64,000 nt of DNA from Sphingobacterium sp. SYP-B4668 (GCF_027627455.1 NZ_CP115483.1:2356001-2420000), one strand, 5' to 3'; positions 49,334 through 58,298 are shown, counted from the first letter of the stretch. Numbers and translations are program-made. Notes: generated by a model from the sequence alone, not told the origin.

Positions 49334-49359
49334 AAAGGCGACCCGGTAAGGTCGCCTTT
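49334..49359. terminator. Terminator of the DUF937-OmpA gene
   Basis: Ten-bp perfect stem AAAGGCGACC/GGTCGCCTTT with a 6-base loop, T-rich on the plus strand (TGTTGTTGGG is weak) and A-rich upstream, so it also serves the convergent porin gene. Confidence 0.75.
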
Positions 49360-49369
49360 GTTGTTGGGA

Positions 49370-50425
49370 TTAAAATGCGTATACCAAGGCTAGGGAAAAC
49401 TGGCCTGCATTCTTGGTAGGGGTGAGATCTTGTTTGACAAAGGTTTCCATGTTGCTATTGTCGAATCGTATTTCAGGAATGAAAGTGAAACCGTGATGTT
49501 TGAAATTGGCGGTTAGTGTGGCCGACATGACTTCATTTGCGGTGACCTCATGCATGGGCGCTTCCTTGATTTTGAAGTATTCCCCACGGACGCCGATACC
49601 TATATTTTCATTGATGTTGACTCTAGGGTAGAGTGCTGCTCCAGTGTAGCCGCCATCGCCTTTTCTTTTGTATTCGGTAGCGTTTAATCCTAGGGTGAAT
49701 AGCGGTGTGAAGTTATAGTTGCCCACGAAGTCGATTAAGGTACCTGAGCTATAATTGCTGACACCACCCTGTGATGAACCGGTGAGAAAGTTTAGATAAA
49801 AGCTGGATTTTTCATTGGGAGTCACCGACAGTTGAGACCCAAGGTGCGATACGCCATTAAGGTCTTGGTATACATTCCAATCATTAAATATTCCTACCAT
49901 TAGTCCTACTTTGTCCGAAAATTTATATTGCGCTTTTAGCCCTGCATCTTGAAATGGACCTGCACCAAAGAGATATGAGGTGGAATAGTGAAAATTAAAA
50001 GAAGGGCATATGACCTCGTAGCCCACGAATGTACCCATGAAGCCGGCCGTGACACTTAATCTGTCGGTAAGGGCATATGTAATGTAAAGATTCTGGATGT
50101 GGAAACTGTTTTTGTCATCACCTGCTTGTCCATCTCCATTCAAGATCGAGCGATATTGGCCCCTGGGACCGAAAGATAGTTCTCCAACAAATGATGCTTT
50201 GCCCGCTGTTTTTTTGAGTGCTAAATCTACCATCCCAATAGACACTGAGTTGTTGTCTTCGGTGAAGTATGTGTTGATGTTGGGTTGTTTTTGGAAATCG
50301 TACTTCCAGTAAGTGTCAACAGATCCAGAGATTTCGAGGCCGAGTAGCTCACTTTTTTCAGTTTGAGCATACGTTGTTCCGATAAATGCAAGTGAAATTA
50401 GTGTGGTAAAGATTGATTTTTTCAT
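49370..50425 (-). CDS. Outer-membrane porin (beta-barrel, BBP2-type)
   Basis: Exported barrel protein of 351 residues with signal peptide MKKSIFTTLISLAFIGTTYA. It alternates amphipathic strands (TYWKYDFQKQPNINTYF, LALKKTAGKASFVGELSFG, LYITYALTDRLSVTAGFMG) and ends FSLALVYAF. It resembles the DUF1597/BBP2 outer-membrane porin group of Bacteroidota. It is divergent from an ammonium transporter gene, so an import role for a nitrogen compound is plausible but unproven. Confidence 0.75.
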   Translation of the reverse strand: MKKSIFTTLISLAFIGTTYAQTEKSELLGLEISGSVDTYWKYDFQKQPNINTYFTEDNNSVSIGMVDLALKKTAGKASFVGELSFGPRGQYRSILNGDGQAGDDKNSFHIQNLYITYALTDRLSVTAGFMGTFVGYEVICPSFNFHYSTSYLFGAGPFQDAGLKAQYKFSDKVGLMVGIFNDWNVYQDLNGVSHLGSQLSVTPNEKSSFYLNFLTGSSQGGVSNYSSGTLIDFVGNYNFTPLFTLGLNATEYKRKGDGGYTGAALYPRVNINENIGIGVRGEYFKIKEAPMHEVTANEVMSATLTANFKHHGFTFIPEIRFDNSNMETFVKQDLTPTKNAGQFSLALVYAF

Positions 50426-50752
50426 TTTTATATGTTTTTAAATGGATAAATGATTTTTAATGCATTTAAAAACACTAAAACACTTCTAGTTTTTGTTGTA
50501 TCGGCTATTTTGTATCTTTTTTATGTGTGTTTTTTCATTTATTTTGTATTAATAATCTAGTTTTTAGTGTTTTTGTGTGTTTTTTTAGGTGATTTTGATT
50601 CAAATATATGATTTTATTTTAAAATTTCTTGATTTTCAAAAAAATGACATTATATTTGTTTCAAATTCAATAATTGCTTGCGATTCTTGATTTATTTATG
50701 TGTTAAATCGGAGTTGTTTGTGAAAATGTTAATCAAAAAATGTAAAAACTCT
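50426..50752. other. AT-rich divergent promoter region of porin and amtB
   Basis: A 327-base stretch of very low GC with long T runs (50510-50650). It must hold promoters for both divergent genes. A TTG-initiated extension of the amtB frame from 50678 would put extra sequence before the signal-like helix and is not supported. No operator recognised. Confidence 0.4.
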
Positions 50753-52057
50753 ATGAAAAAATTCGTCCCACTTGTAGTTTTGGTCCTTTTGGCTATTGTT
50801 GGTTTACTTACACCATCTTTGGATGTAGTTAATCAAGAAGGAGTACAGATTGACTCTGGAGACACAGCATGGTTGCTTGCGTCTTCTGCTTTAGTTTTGA
50901 TCATGACCCCAGGGTTGGCCTTCTTCTATGGAGGGATGGTAAGCAAGAAGAATGTGATTTCTACGATGATGCAGAGCTTCATCTGTATGTGTTTGATTTC
51001 GGTACTTTGGGTCATCTTTGGTTTTAGTCTGGCTTTTGGGGATGATATTGGCGGTATCATTGGAGATCCCAGGACATTCTATATGATGAAGGGCATGCTG
51101 GGGAGTGTTACGTGGTCGGCGTTACCAACGATTCCGTTGGTTCTTTTTGCTATGTTTCAATTGAAATTTGCCATCATCACGCCCGCGCTCATAACAGGCG
51201 CTTTTGCGGAGCGCGTTAGGTTCAACTCCTTTATGGTCTTCATTATTCTGTTTAGCGTTTTTATTTACATGCCTTTGGCTCATGCTACGTGGCATCCAGA
51301 AGGTATTTTGGCAAAATTTGGAGTTTTGGACTTCGCAGGTGGTACAGTAGTACATATGTCCGCAGGTTGGGCGGCACTAGCTTCGGCGATTTATCTTAAA
51401 GGACGCAAAACTCCTACCCATTCTCCGGCAAGGATCAGTTATGTTATATTGGGTACTGCACTGCTGTGGTTTGGTTGGTTTGGATTCAATGCTGGTTCAG
51501 CCGGTGGTGCCAATAGTTTAGCCGCCTATGCATTTGCAACCACGACTACGGCATCTGCTGTTGCGGCTATTGCTTGGATTTTTGTAGATATTATCCGAGG
51601 TAAAAAACCATCAGCTATGGGAGCTTGTATTGGTGCGGTGGTAGGGCTTGTTGCGATTACCCCAGCAGCGGGCTTCGTGAGTATTCCGCACTCTATTGTC
51701 ATTGGTCTGGTTGCGGCTTTAGTGAGCAATCTTGTCGTATTTTTACGTAGTAAAACACGCATTGATGATACGCTAGATGTATTCCCTTGTCATGGTGTGG
51801 GCGGTATGGTCGGTATGGTTTTGACAGGCGTCTTTGCAAATAGCAATGTCAATAGTGTGGTGACAACCAACGGACTTTATTTTGGTGAAACGGCGTTGTT
51901 TGTTTCCCATATGGTTGCCTTAGTTGCAGTATCTATTTTTGCATTTTTTGGGTCTTTGCTACTTATTAAAGTGACAGATTGGATTACGCCTTTGCGTGTT
52001 CATGAGAAAGACGAAGAGCTTGGTCTCGATCGTACTCAGCATGACGAAGAGTTGTAA
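50753..52057 (+). CDS. amtB: Ammonium transporter (Amt/MEP/Rh family)
   Basis: Inner-membrane ammonium channel of 434 residues and 11-12 helices, with an N-terminal signal-type helix (MKKFVPLVVLVLLAIVGLL). Family blocks: DTAWLLASSALVLIMTPGLA, FFYGGMVSKKN, the Phe-gate area and the twin histidines His201 (GGTVVHMSAG) and His347 (FPCHGVGGMVG). The gene for the PII protein GlnK does not follow. ATG 50753 is preferred over the upstream starts (TTG 50678, ATG 50726). Confidence 0.95.
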   Translation: MKKFVPLVVLVLLAIVGLLTPSLDVVNQEGVQIDSGDTAWLLASSALVLIMTPGLAFFYGGMVSKKNVISTMMQSFICMCLISVLWVIFGFSLAFGDDIGGIIGDPRTFYMMKGMLGSVTWSALPTIPLVLFAMFQLKFAIITPALITGAFAERVRFNSFMVFIILFSVFIYMPLAHATWHPEGILAKFGVLDFAGGTVVHMSAGWAALASAIYLKGRKTPTHSPARISYVILGTALLWFGWFGFNAGSAGGANSLAAYAFATTTTASAVAAIAWIFVDIIRGKKPSAMGACIGAVVGLVAITPAAGFVSIPHSIVIGLVAALVSNLVVFLRSKTRIDDTLDVFPCHGVGGMVGMVLTGVFANSNVNSVVTTNGLYFGETALFVSHMVALVAVSIFAFFGSLLLIKVTDWITPLRVHEKDEELGLDRTQHDEEL

Positions 52058-52096
52058 ATCTTGCAGATATTTTATACCAATTTTTAACCCTAACCG

Positions 52097-52128
52097 AGGT
52101 ACAGCATCTGCTGTACCTTATTTGTTTT
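52097..52128 (+). terminator. Terminator of amtB
   Basis: Ten-bp stem AGGTACAGCA/TGCTGTACCT with a tight loop, followed by TATTTGTTTT. Confidence 0.8.
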
Positions 52129-52224
52129 GGATAAAAAATTGTTGCACTTTTGTGTCATTATTAAATAGGAGAGGATGAGGGCTAAAGGGGATGAGAATAC
52201 ATTCATTATTAATTGACAAGCTAA

Positions 52225-52530
52225 ATGAACGATAGCATAAAAGATACTTTAAAAACGGACTTTCAAAAATTCATGACTTATTGCTTGGGGACGAATGGAG
52301 GTTTTGGATTTGAAGAGTTTGGAGATTATACAACATCTGTCCTTAATTTTTATGTAGGAAGTTCTGTTTTGAAAATATCCGAGAAGGAAGCCGCGGCCTA
52401 TTATCTCTGTCAGTTATATAACCAGGGAATACAGAACGTAATGAGCCGTTCGGATATGGAGGAATTAGCGCATGAGTTGGCGGGCGACCCTACTTTGGAG
52501 TATGCTGTGCTGCGTCCTATCTTTGATTAA
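52225..52530 (+). CDS. Hypothetical protein
   Basis: Soluble protein of 101 residues from ATG 52225, mostly predicted helical and acidic (MNDSIKDTLKTDFQKFMTYC ... SRSDMEELAHELAGDPTLEY). No domain recognised. Its stop overlaps the stop of the convergent lipocalin gene by four bases. Confidence 0.6.
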   Translation: MNDSIKDTLKTDFQKFMTYCLGTNGGFGFEEFGDYTTSVLNFYVGSSVLKISEKEAAAYYLCQLYNQGIQNVMSRSDMEELAHELAGDPTLEYAVLRPIFD

Positions 52531-53060
52531 TCCTGTATGGTCCATACTAGTTTGTGGATTTCAAATCCACTTCTCAAAGCAAAGTCAAGATATTCAGCCC
52601 TGATATCTCCAGGTATGGACTTTTCGCGCGACAAAATCCACATATAATCAAGGTTGTCGCCAAAAACCAAAGCATAACGATAGTCTTCGTCTATTTTCAT
52701 GACGTAGTATCCGGATGAAAAGGGTCTGAAGAAAGTTACTTTTAACGCCCCTTCCGTATGTTCTCGCATAAAGATAGCATTGCCGATAGTTGTTTTTTCT
52801 TTCTCTTGTTTGACGTCATATCCACTATTTGTCACTTCTATACTCCCGTCGTCACGAAGAGAATAATGTGCGGTGACATTTTTAAGGTTTTTTTCCCAAC
52901 GAAAATCCATTCGAGCAATTTCATACCAAGTTCCCAAATAAGAATTGATTTTAAAGTTGGGTATGCCTTTAATGTTGGATTTGACCGGTTTCAGCGCCTT
53001 GTACAAAAATGTACCTACGGCTGCTGCAGAGAGTAGGATTAATGATTTTTTCTTATTCAT
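52527..53060 (-). CDS. Lipocalin family protein (Blc-like)
   Basis: Barrel protein of 177 residues, with an N-terminal hydrophobic anchor (LILLSAAAVGTFLY) and no lipobox cysteine. The lipocalin motif is YLGTWYEIARMDFRWE, followed by VTAHYSLRDDGSIEV and the terminal YMWILSREK segment characteristic of bacterial lipocalins such as Blc. They bind lipophilic ligands or membranes. Its start codon (53060) is 86 bases from the divergent DUF4268 gene. Confidence 0.9.
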   Translation of the reverse strand: MNKKKSLILLSAAAVGTFLYKALKPVKSNIKGIPNFKINSYLGTWYEIARMDFRWEKNLKNVTAHYSLRDDGSIEVTNSGYDVKQEKEKTTIGNAIFMREHTEGALKVTFFRPFSSGYYVMKIDEDYRYALVFGDNLDYMWILSREKSIPGDIRAEYLDFALRSGFEIHKLVWTIQD

Positions 53061-53146
53061 AGTTGCCGTACTTATATATTAAGAACGTACTGTCCGTCGA
53101 TATGTTTGATTTTTTTTGATAGTTTTGAAAAAAATAACGCGATATC

Positions 53147-53608
53147 TTGTACGCTAGAGATGAAATAAAACAGATAAAAGAGAAGTTTTGGACCAAATTC
53201 GGACAGTTCATGACTTTGACGCTAAATAGTGAAGGCGAAAAAATCAATTGGGTCAATTATAAAACAGGGATAAAGCATTTGTACTTCAGGATGGACGCCA
53301 CGAACAAGTCTGCAAGTATCTTGATCCAGATGGATCATCCAGATTCGGGTATTAGGAGCTTGATGATGGAGCAGTTTGGGCAGTATAAAATTCTGCTAAA
53401 CAGAATGTTGGGAGAAGAGTGGGAGTGGCAGCTCGAACATATTGACGAACATGGAAAAGAGTGGGCGTTCATAGGTACAACACTATTAGGGGTGAGTATT
53501 TTTCGGGAGGAGGATTGGCCTGTGCTAATGATGTTCTTTAAGTCGCGACTGCTTATCTTGGACGAATTCTGGAATAACGCCCAGCATGGGTTTGATTTAT
53601 TCAGGTAG
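53147..53608 (+). CDS. DUF4268 domain-containing protein
   Basis: Soluble protein of 153 residues: YARDEIKQIKEKFWTKFGQF, INWVNYKTGIKHLYFRMDA, LMMEQFGQYKILLNRMLGEEWEW and DEFWNNAQHGFDLF. The DUF4268 fold is related to nuclease-superfamily proteins and is often seen next to restriction systems, but here it stands alone. The start appears to be TTG at 53149 minus 2 (53147); no in-frame ATG fits. Overlaps the 5' region of the next gene. Confidence 0.8.
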   Translation: MYARDEIKQIKEKFWTKFGQFMTLTLNSEGEKINWVNYKTGIKHLYFRMDATNKSASILIQMDHPDSGIRSLMMEQFGQYKILLNRMLGEEWEWQLEHIDEHGKEWAFIGTTLLGVSIFREEDWPVLMMFFKSRLLILDEFWNNAQHGFDLFR

Positions 53609-53651
53609 TTTCTTTTTTTTATCGATACTTTTGCTGCATAATTGCAGTACT

Positions 53652-54440
53652 ATGAAACAAATAATGAAATTGATCTTAACGATCATCTTTTTAGGAATCG
53701 CTAGCCATGCGTGGGCGTGGGGGCTGACTGGGCATCGTGTAGTGTCGGAGATAGCAGAGCGACATTTGACAAAAAAAGCAAAGCGAAATATACAGAAGCT
53801 TATCGGGAGACAGCACTTGGCTTATTGGGCGAATTGGCCGGACTTTGTCAAGTCGGATCATGCATTTGATGAAACCTCACCCTATCACTACATTAATACC
53901 GCAGGAAACTTGTCGCCAGAGGAATTCAGGACAGCCTTACAGAGCTCTCCAGAAAATAATATCTATAAGCAATTGGTGCGATTGACGGCTGAGTTGAAAC
54001 AGCGCAACTTATCTCTAACGGTACAACAGCAAAACCTGTACTTTCTGATTCATTTGGTCGGGGATGCGCATCAACCGATGCATGTTGGGCGCCCCGAAGA
54101 TTTAGGGGGTAATAAGATAAATGTGACCTGGTTCGGAAAACCAGATAATTTACATCGCGTATGGGATTCCAGTTTGGTTGATTATGAGAAGTACAGTTAC
54201 ACGGAGTATGCCAGCGTATTGGATATTCACAATAAACGTCATAATCAGGAGCTGACGGTAGGGGATTATGCCTCTTGGTTATATGATACGCATATTTTGG
54301 CCAATAAAATCTATGCGGACGCGACTATTGACAATAATCTTTCTTATCGCTATATCTATGACAATAAGTACATTGTTGAAGAAGCTTTATTGAAGGGGGG
54401 ACTTCGTCTAGCAAAAATGCTAAACGAGATTTTTGGATAA
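53652..54440 (+). CDS. S1/P1 nuclease family protein
   Basis: Zinc-dependent single-strand nuclease of about 262 residues, secreted (signal MKQIMKLILTIIFLGIASHA-WA). The mature N-terminal Trp (Trp23, WGLTGHRVV) and His28 are zinc ligands; others are visible in YWANWPDFVKSDHAF, HLVGDAHQPMHVGRPEDLGG and NLHRVWDSSLVD. The frame is open from 53586, but ATG 53652 gives a proper signal peptide; a TACTTTTG element lies just upstream (53626-53633). Probably acts on extracellular RNA or DNA for nutrient supply. Confidence 0.9.
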   Translation: MKQIMKLILTIIFLGIASHAWAWGLTGHRVVSEIAERHLTKKAKRNIQKLIGRQHLAYWANWPDFVKSDHAFDETSPYHYINTAGNLSPEEFRTALQSSPENNIYKQLVRLTAELKQRNLSLTVQQQNLYFLIHLVGDAHQPMHVGRPEDLGGNKINVTWFGKPDNLHRVWDSSLVDYEKYSYTEYASVLDIHNKRHNQELTVGDYASWLYDTHILANKIYADATIDNNLSYRYIYDNKYIVEEALLKGGLRLAKMLNEIFG

Positions 54441-54451
54441 AATCAGACATT

Positions 54452-54482
54452 AGAAGAAGGGGCCAGAGGGGCCCTTCTTTTA
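54452..54482 (+). terminator. Terminator after the S1/P1 nuclease gene
   Basis: Stem AGAAGGGGCC with GGGCCCTTCTT (one bulged G), 4-base loop, then TTT. It also faces the convergent DUF3857 gene. Confidence 0.65.
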
Positions 54483-54485
54483 ATG

Positions 54486-56459
54486 TTAAATCTTCGTTAC
54501 GGCCATTTCCACTTTCTGGGATTGGATGATTCTGCTGAAAAACTCCTTTAGATCAAAGTACTCTTCCGGCATGAACATGGGCTTATTGATTTGCGTTGCC
54601 ACGTTGATGGATACCTTATTGTCGGCCACCGCGGTCGTGTAGATATATCGAGCATCCTTATTTGGTAACACCATGTTTAGCCTTTTTGGCATTTCCTTTA
54701 TTTGAAACCCTTCCGGGAGCGCTATTTGCATGTAAATAGTTTCCTCAACTACACTTCCTATATCTACTGGATAAGATCGATTTTCAAGGTTAAACGGATT
54801 CTTATTCGTTTTACCAATAAATAGCGGGTTGAAAGCAATAGTCGTTGACTGTGTCGTGCCAAAGTCTTTAATATGTATGTCAAAGCGTTCTACCAAAAGA
54901 TTTTCAGTACTGTCTAAATATTCAACATTAGAAGATAGATAGGATATCTTACCGTTGTCCTCTTCCACTTTTTCAAAATATTCCTCCAATGAATTGTATG
55001 ATTTGATCTCCTTTCGTTTATTGTACGCATCAAATCCAAATCGTTGGATGAGTAGCATGCCCTTTAATGCACCGTTCTCATCAAGTGTGCCATCAAAATC
55101 GTAAGATACCGAAGATTTCTCTTGGGACACCAGGTCGACCCATTGTGAATCTGTGTTTTTCGGAAGTAGTCTACCTTGATAATTAATGCATCGAAGAGGG
55201 AGGCTCCCAAATGGAATTTCGGCTTCTGTTGCATCTAGCCAGTAAGTCGTGGAATCGATATTGATACTGGCTACTACATAATTGAAATCGCTGATAACAG
55301 GGTGTACAAAGTTGGGATAGCCATTGGCCCGAGTTGACAATATAAGTGGAGATGCCGTAATTCCTGCGGCGTTCAATGCAGCAATAAGAGCCAGATTGAC
55401 ATCTGCAGCATTTCCTGTTTTCATTTCTAGTGCCGATTTTATGCCCTTAGATGCATATAGCCCATTGGTATTATCCCAGCGGATCTGTTTGTTGATGTAT
55501 TGGCGTATTGTTTTAGCCTTATCTAAGTCACTTTGCGCAGTTTGCGCCAAAGATGTGGCAAGGGATTTAAATAAGTTTGTCTTTTTTAATTGTCCGCCAA
55601 AATCTTCATCTTCGTAAAGTTGCTTTTCTACGTCTGCCCATGTTCGTGTGAAGTTATAGCTCTCCCCCATAGGGATTCGGTAACTGGCCAGTTCAAATGT
55701 GATTGCTGATTGAAAGTTACTGGGAGCAGTCATATAGTCCTCGGTAACAAAAGCAGGGATGTTGGAAAGACCATACGTTGTTTTCGTGCCATTTACATCT
55801 CCAATTTCTGATCGCATTTGGGTATTATAGCTCTCTTTACTATGTTTTGTAACCGGCAATGCGCCTCTCATGCTGACATTGTAAATACATATTTCGGGAA
55901 TCTTTGATACAAATTCGCTATAGACTTTTGGGATTGAGCTTTGAAATTTCCACGTTCGCAAATTGTATAGAAATGGCGATCGAATCATATATTTTAATTC
56001 AATGATGCTGCCCTCTTGTATATTGGGAAGCGTCAATTTGGTGATGGTCAATGATTTTGTTGACTTTTCATGAAACGTTCCATTTTTATCCAGTTCATTT
56101 TCTATAACCTTTCCATTTACGAGATTGTAAGTGGTACCTTTAATGGATGAGATTGTTTCTCTTGAATTGCCTGATATATGAGTGGGGATTTCAAAATTTG
56201 CATGATCGAATCCGTCCTTATGCACAATTTTGGTTTTGACGTGGTAGTAGAATTCCAATACAAATCCACCCTTTATATCGTCGATTACAATGTTTGCACT
56301 TCCGTACTCTCGGAGGATAACTGCTTTTGCTGTGCTATCAAGAGACTGGTGGTCAAGGGAAAAATCCTCTTGGGTGATTTTACCAAAAGTAAAATCCTGA
56401 GACAGTGCATTGAGCCCACATGCAAGCAGGAATAAAGTCAGTGAAAGAAACTTTTTCAT
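54486..56459 (-). CDS. DUF3857 / transglutaminase-like domain protein with degenerate active site
   Basis: Exported protein of 657 residues (signal MKKFLSLTLFLLACGLNALS). Residues 60-230 match DUF3857 (FEIPTHISGNSRETISSIKG, VKTKIVHKDGFDHANF) and 280-440 a transglutaminase-like domain (IRQYINKQIRWDNTNG, ALNAAGITASPLILSTRANG, YWLDATEAEIPFG). The catalytic Cys normally in GNxxD is Ala351 (KTGNAADVNLALIA), and the His position is also not conserved. It is therefore probably non-catalytic, as in other Bacteroidota DUF3857 proteins. Secreted or outer-membrane; function unknown. Confidence 0.85.
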   Translation of the reverse strand: MKKFLSLTLFLLACGLNALSQDFTFGKITQEDFSLDHQSLDSTAKAVILREYGSANIVIDDIKGGFVLEFYYHVKTKIVHKDGFDHANFEIPTHISGNSRETISSIKGTTYNLVNGKVIENELDKNGTFHEKSTKSLTITKLTLPNIQEGSIIELKYMIRSPFLYNLRTWKFQSSIPKVYSEFVSKIPEICIYNVSMRGALPVTKHSKESYNTQMRSEIGDVNGTKTTYGLSNIPAFVTEDYMTAPSNFQSAITFELASYRIPMGESYNFTRTWADVEKQLYEDEDFGGQLKKTNLFKSLATSLAQTAQSDLDKAKTIRQYINKQIRWDNTNGLYASKGIKSALEMKTGNAADVNLALIAALNAAGITASPLILSTRANGYPNFVHPVISDFNYVVASINIDSTTYWLDATEAEIPFGSLPLRCINYQGRLLPKNTDSQWVDLVSQEKSSVSYDFDGTLDENGALKGMLLIQRFGFDAYNKRKEIKSYNSLEEYFEKVEEDNGKISYLSSNVEYLDSTENLLVERFDIHIKDFGTTQSTTIAFNPLFIGKTNKNPFNLENRSYPVDIGSVVEETIYMQIALPEGFQIKEMPKRLNMVLPNKDARYIYTTAVADNKVSINVATQINKPMFMPEEYFDLKEFFSRIIQSQKVEMAVTKI

Positions 56460-56572
56460 ATACGTCTCTACGCAGTAATTAATTAGGTTCTAATAATTGG
56501 TAAAGATGTGCTTTATAATTTATACCTCCAAATAAATTAATAGATTCCTGAATAGCACAATTGATTATAAAC

Positions 56573-56601
56573 AAAAAAACTTTAACAATCTCTTGTTAAA
56601 G
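56573..56601 (-). terminator. Terminator of the 30-codon gene
   Basis: On the minus strand CTTTAACAA-GAGA-TTGTTAAAG (9-bp perfect stem, 4-base loop) followed by seven T. It lies 27 bases past the stop of the small ORF and not close to any other gene end on that strand. Confidence 0.8.
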
Positions 56602-56627
56602 CAGCAATTAGAGGGAAGGGCTTGTTT

Positions 56628-56720
56628 TTAGTCTTCTCCGCAGAGAAAATCATCGCCGTCTAATGTGAACTCACATCCATCTGTGACCACATCTAATACA
56701 AACAGTTCATCTTTAATCAT
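56628..56720 (-). CDS. Candidate 30-residue peptide gene
   Basis: Minus-strand ORF starting ATG at 56720. The peptide is acidic (MIKDELFVLDVVTDGCEFTL then DGDDFLCGED) with two cysteines 11 apart and no hydrophobic segment. Evidence for expression is structural: a TACATTTG -7-like box 26 bases upstream, and an independent terminator downstream. It is too short for standard gene finders. It could be a peptide precursor, a leader or a regulatory peptide; the function is unknown. Confidence 0.5.
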   Translation of the reverse strand: MIKDELFVLDVVTDGCEFTLDGDDFLCGED

Positions 56721-56745
56721 GTTCTTTTAATATTTATTTACAATT

Positions 56746-56753
56746 CAAATGTA
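56746..56753 (-). promoter_or_regulatory. Candidate -7 element for the 30-codon gene
   Basis: Minus-strand TACATTTG, an exact TAnnTTTG match, 26 bases before the ATG of the 30-codon ORF. A TTG about 23 bases upstream could act as -33. Confidence 0.45.
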
Positions 56754-56812
56754 CCACAACACTGTTAAGTAGCTGTCAAGACAGTATGATTTAATTGTTA
56801 AAGCGTTACCAA

Positions 56813-56977
56813 ATGTGGACAATATGGGCTAGAGAAGTAGTCTATGTGGATGGTTGGGCATATTCTCATGTGTTTAATAAAAAGGAAATTTTATATTTGC
56901 ACGATAATCAGTTGAAGGATATGTGGATCTCGCAACAGCTTATAAAGCATGATTTGGATGAAAAGGTAAGTGAATGA
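56813..56977 (+). CDS. Small hypothetical protein overlapping the next gene
   Basis: Protein of 54 residues from ATG 56813 (a TTG at 56795 adds six), rich in Trp, Tyr and His (MWTIWAREVVYVDGWAYSHV, LHDNQLKDMWISQQLIKHD). The stop overlaps the start of the next gene by 4 bases (ATGA), which implies translational coupling and supports it as real. Not recognised. Confidence 0.55.
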   Translation: MWTIWAREVVYVDGWAYSHVFNKKEILYLHDNQLKDMWISQQLIKHDLDEKVSE

Positions 56978-57471
56978 AAAAACGTGATATAATGACCCTA
57001 TTTTTTCTTCTTGTCTGGATTCCTTTGTTTGGGCAGACTCAGGAGAAAGTCGACTTGGTTGGGATATGGAAGCTTGAGGAAGCAGGTTTTTACGAATCTG
57101 GGAACCGCGAGATAAAGCCATTTGACGCCTGTCGATTAAGTCGAAACTTTACTTTTACACACAATGGAAAAGCAATCTATCGGTATTACGAAGGGAGTGT
57201 AGCAGATTGCAGTCATGGGGAGCCAGAGCGCTACGATTGGAGCATGCAAGATAGCGTGTTGACATTAAAATCTGAAACAACTACAGACTATAAAATCGTC
57301 CGTAAGCTCGATGGAGATGCGATTTTATTGGAGACCTATCTGTTGGAAAAAATTGACATACCTGATGACGAGCTAACCACTAGAATTTTAAATACGATAC
57401 ATTATGAACGCTATAGGAGAGTGTCTAGTCCTGTTCTATTTAAAGGAAGCAAGGCGATTAATAAGTTATAA
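56974..57471 (+). CDS. Exported lipocalin-like protein
   Basis: Protein of 165 residues with a signal peptide (MKKRDIMTLFFLLVWIPLFG, cleavage near FGQ-T). The mature chain begins KVDLVGIWKLEEAGFY, a lipocalin-like opening, with strands through RNFTFTHNGKAIYRYYEG and YDWSMQDSVLTLKSE. Two cysteines (in DACRLS and ADCSHG) may form a disulfide. Lies in an ATGA overlap with the upstream small gene. Family assignment is moderate. Confidence 0.6.
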   Translation: MKKRDIMTLFFLLVWIPLFGQTQEKVDLVGIWKLEEAGFYESGNREIKPFDACRLSRNFTFTHNGKAIYRYYEGSVADCSHGEPERYDWSMQDSVLTLKSETTTDYKIVRKLDGDAILLETYLLEKIDIPDDELTTRILNTIHYERYRRVSSPVLFKGSKAINKL

Positions 57472-57535
57472 GGATTTTAGTTGTTTAGGAGAGTTGAAAA
57501 TGGTTTCGCGACTGGTATGATGTAAAAGTCCCTCT

Positions 57536-57913
57536 TTATTCCCTTCCTTCGTAATATATTTTTCGCATTGCAGCCAAGAACTTACTCTTTGCCAGATATT
57601 CCATTTTTTTTCCACGGAATACTTTGGCTGCAGCGATTTTCTCACTAGAATGTACGAATTGCATGAATTCTTTATAATGTTCCTGACGTTGTTCCTTATC
57701 AGCATGGCTATGGTCTGAAATAAATTGGACCTGTGTTTCTTTGATAGATACCCGGATAATATTGTCTTCAAAATTTTCGAACATGATCATTGGGTTTTTG
57801 AATTCTCCCAAAAAAATACCATAACCAATACTTTCGTTTTTATGCTCGAAAATGTAAGTGCTGAAAGAGAAAATCCCCACATTAAAGCGGTCTACTAGAA
57901 TGAGAAGTTTCAT
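57536..57913 (-). CDS. Hypothetical protein
   Basis: Protein of 125 residues from ATG 57913 (MKLLILVDRFNVGIFSFSTY). The C-terminal half is strongly basic and helical (KAAAKVFRGKKMEYLAKSKF type). No domain recognised. The overlapping minus frame at 57466-57771 has poorer composition and is not called. Convergent with the lipocalin-like gene. Confidence 0.6.
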   Translation of the reverse strand: MKLLILVDRFNVGIFSFSTYIFEHKNESIGYGIFLGEFKNPMIMFENFEDNIIRVSIKETQVQFISDHSHADKEQRQEHYKEFMQFVHSSEKIAAAKVFRGKKMEYLAKSKFLAAMRKIYYEGRE

Positions 57914-58298
57914 AGTTAATAATTTCTATGCTGAATATATGGATAATTTGTTGATTTAATGATATTTTTATTTTGTTATCCATCTATTTTTTTTCTTGTC
58001 GCATTATCATTTCGATAAACTTTAGCTGTATTGTTTTTTATGAGTTTGGTGGCAGAGAGGGGGGGCGGGCACTATGCTTGTCCTGTAATATTTAGATTAC
58101 AACTCGCTGATTTTTAGTTAGAATGATTGGTTAATTTGTAGGATGGAATCGAGGATGCTTGTATTTGATTTTAATTCCATCGAATGAGTACTTGAATTTT
58201 GGACAATCGATTGCTTTTGTTTGACGTTTGTATGCTCTTGCGTAATTGGGTATTTTAGATACATAATTGATACATTTTTATAGACCAATCTTCAAATC
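57914..58298. other. Regulatory region upstream of the GH123 gene
   Basis: A 385-base stretch with an inverted repeat GATGGAAT (58142-58149) / ATTCCATC (58174-58181) and, at 58204-58213, the perfect palindrome CAATCGATTG that matches the CAAnCGnTTG motif near the GH109/kinase and fucosidase genes. A run of G residues at about 58058-58065 sits in otherwise AT-rich DNA. No coding frame. Confidence 0.55.

Noticed and set aside
57466..57771. Minus-strand ORF overlapping the 125-codon hypothetical gene
   Set aside because: Shares the region in another frame and has a poorer start and composition than 57536-57913.
58049..58070. G-rich run upstream of GH123
   Set aside because: A single run of about eight G in AT-rich DNA is too little to propose a quadruplex or regulatory role.
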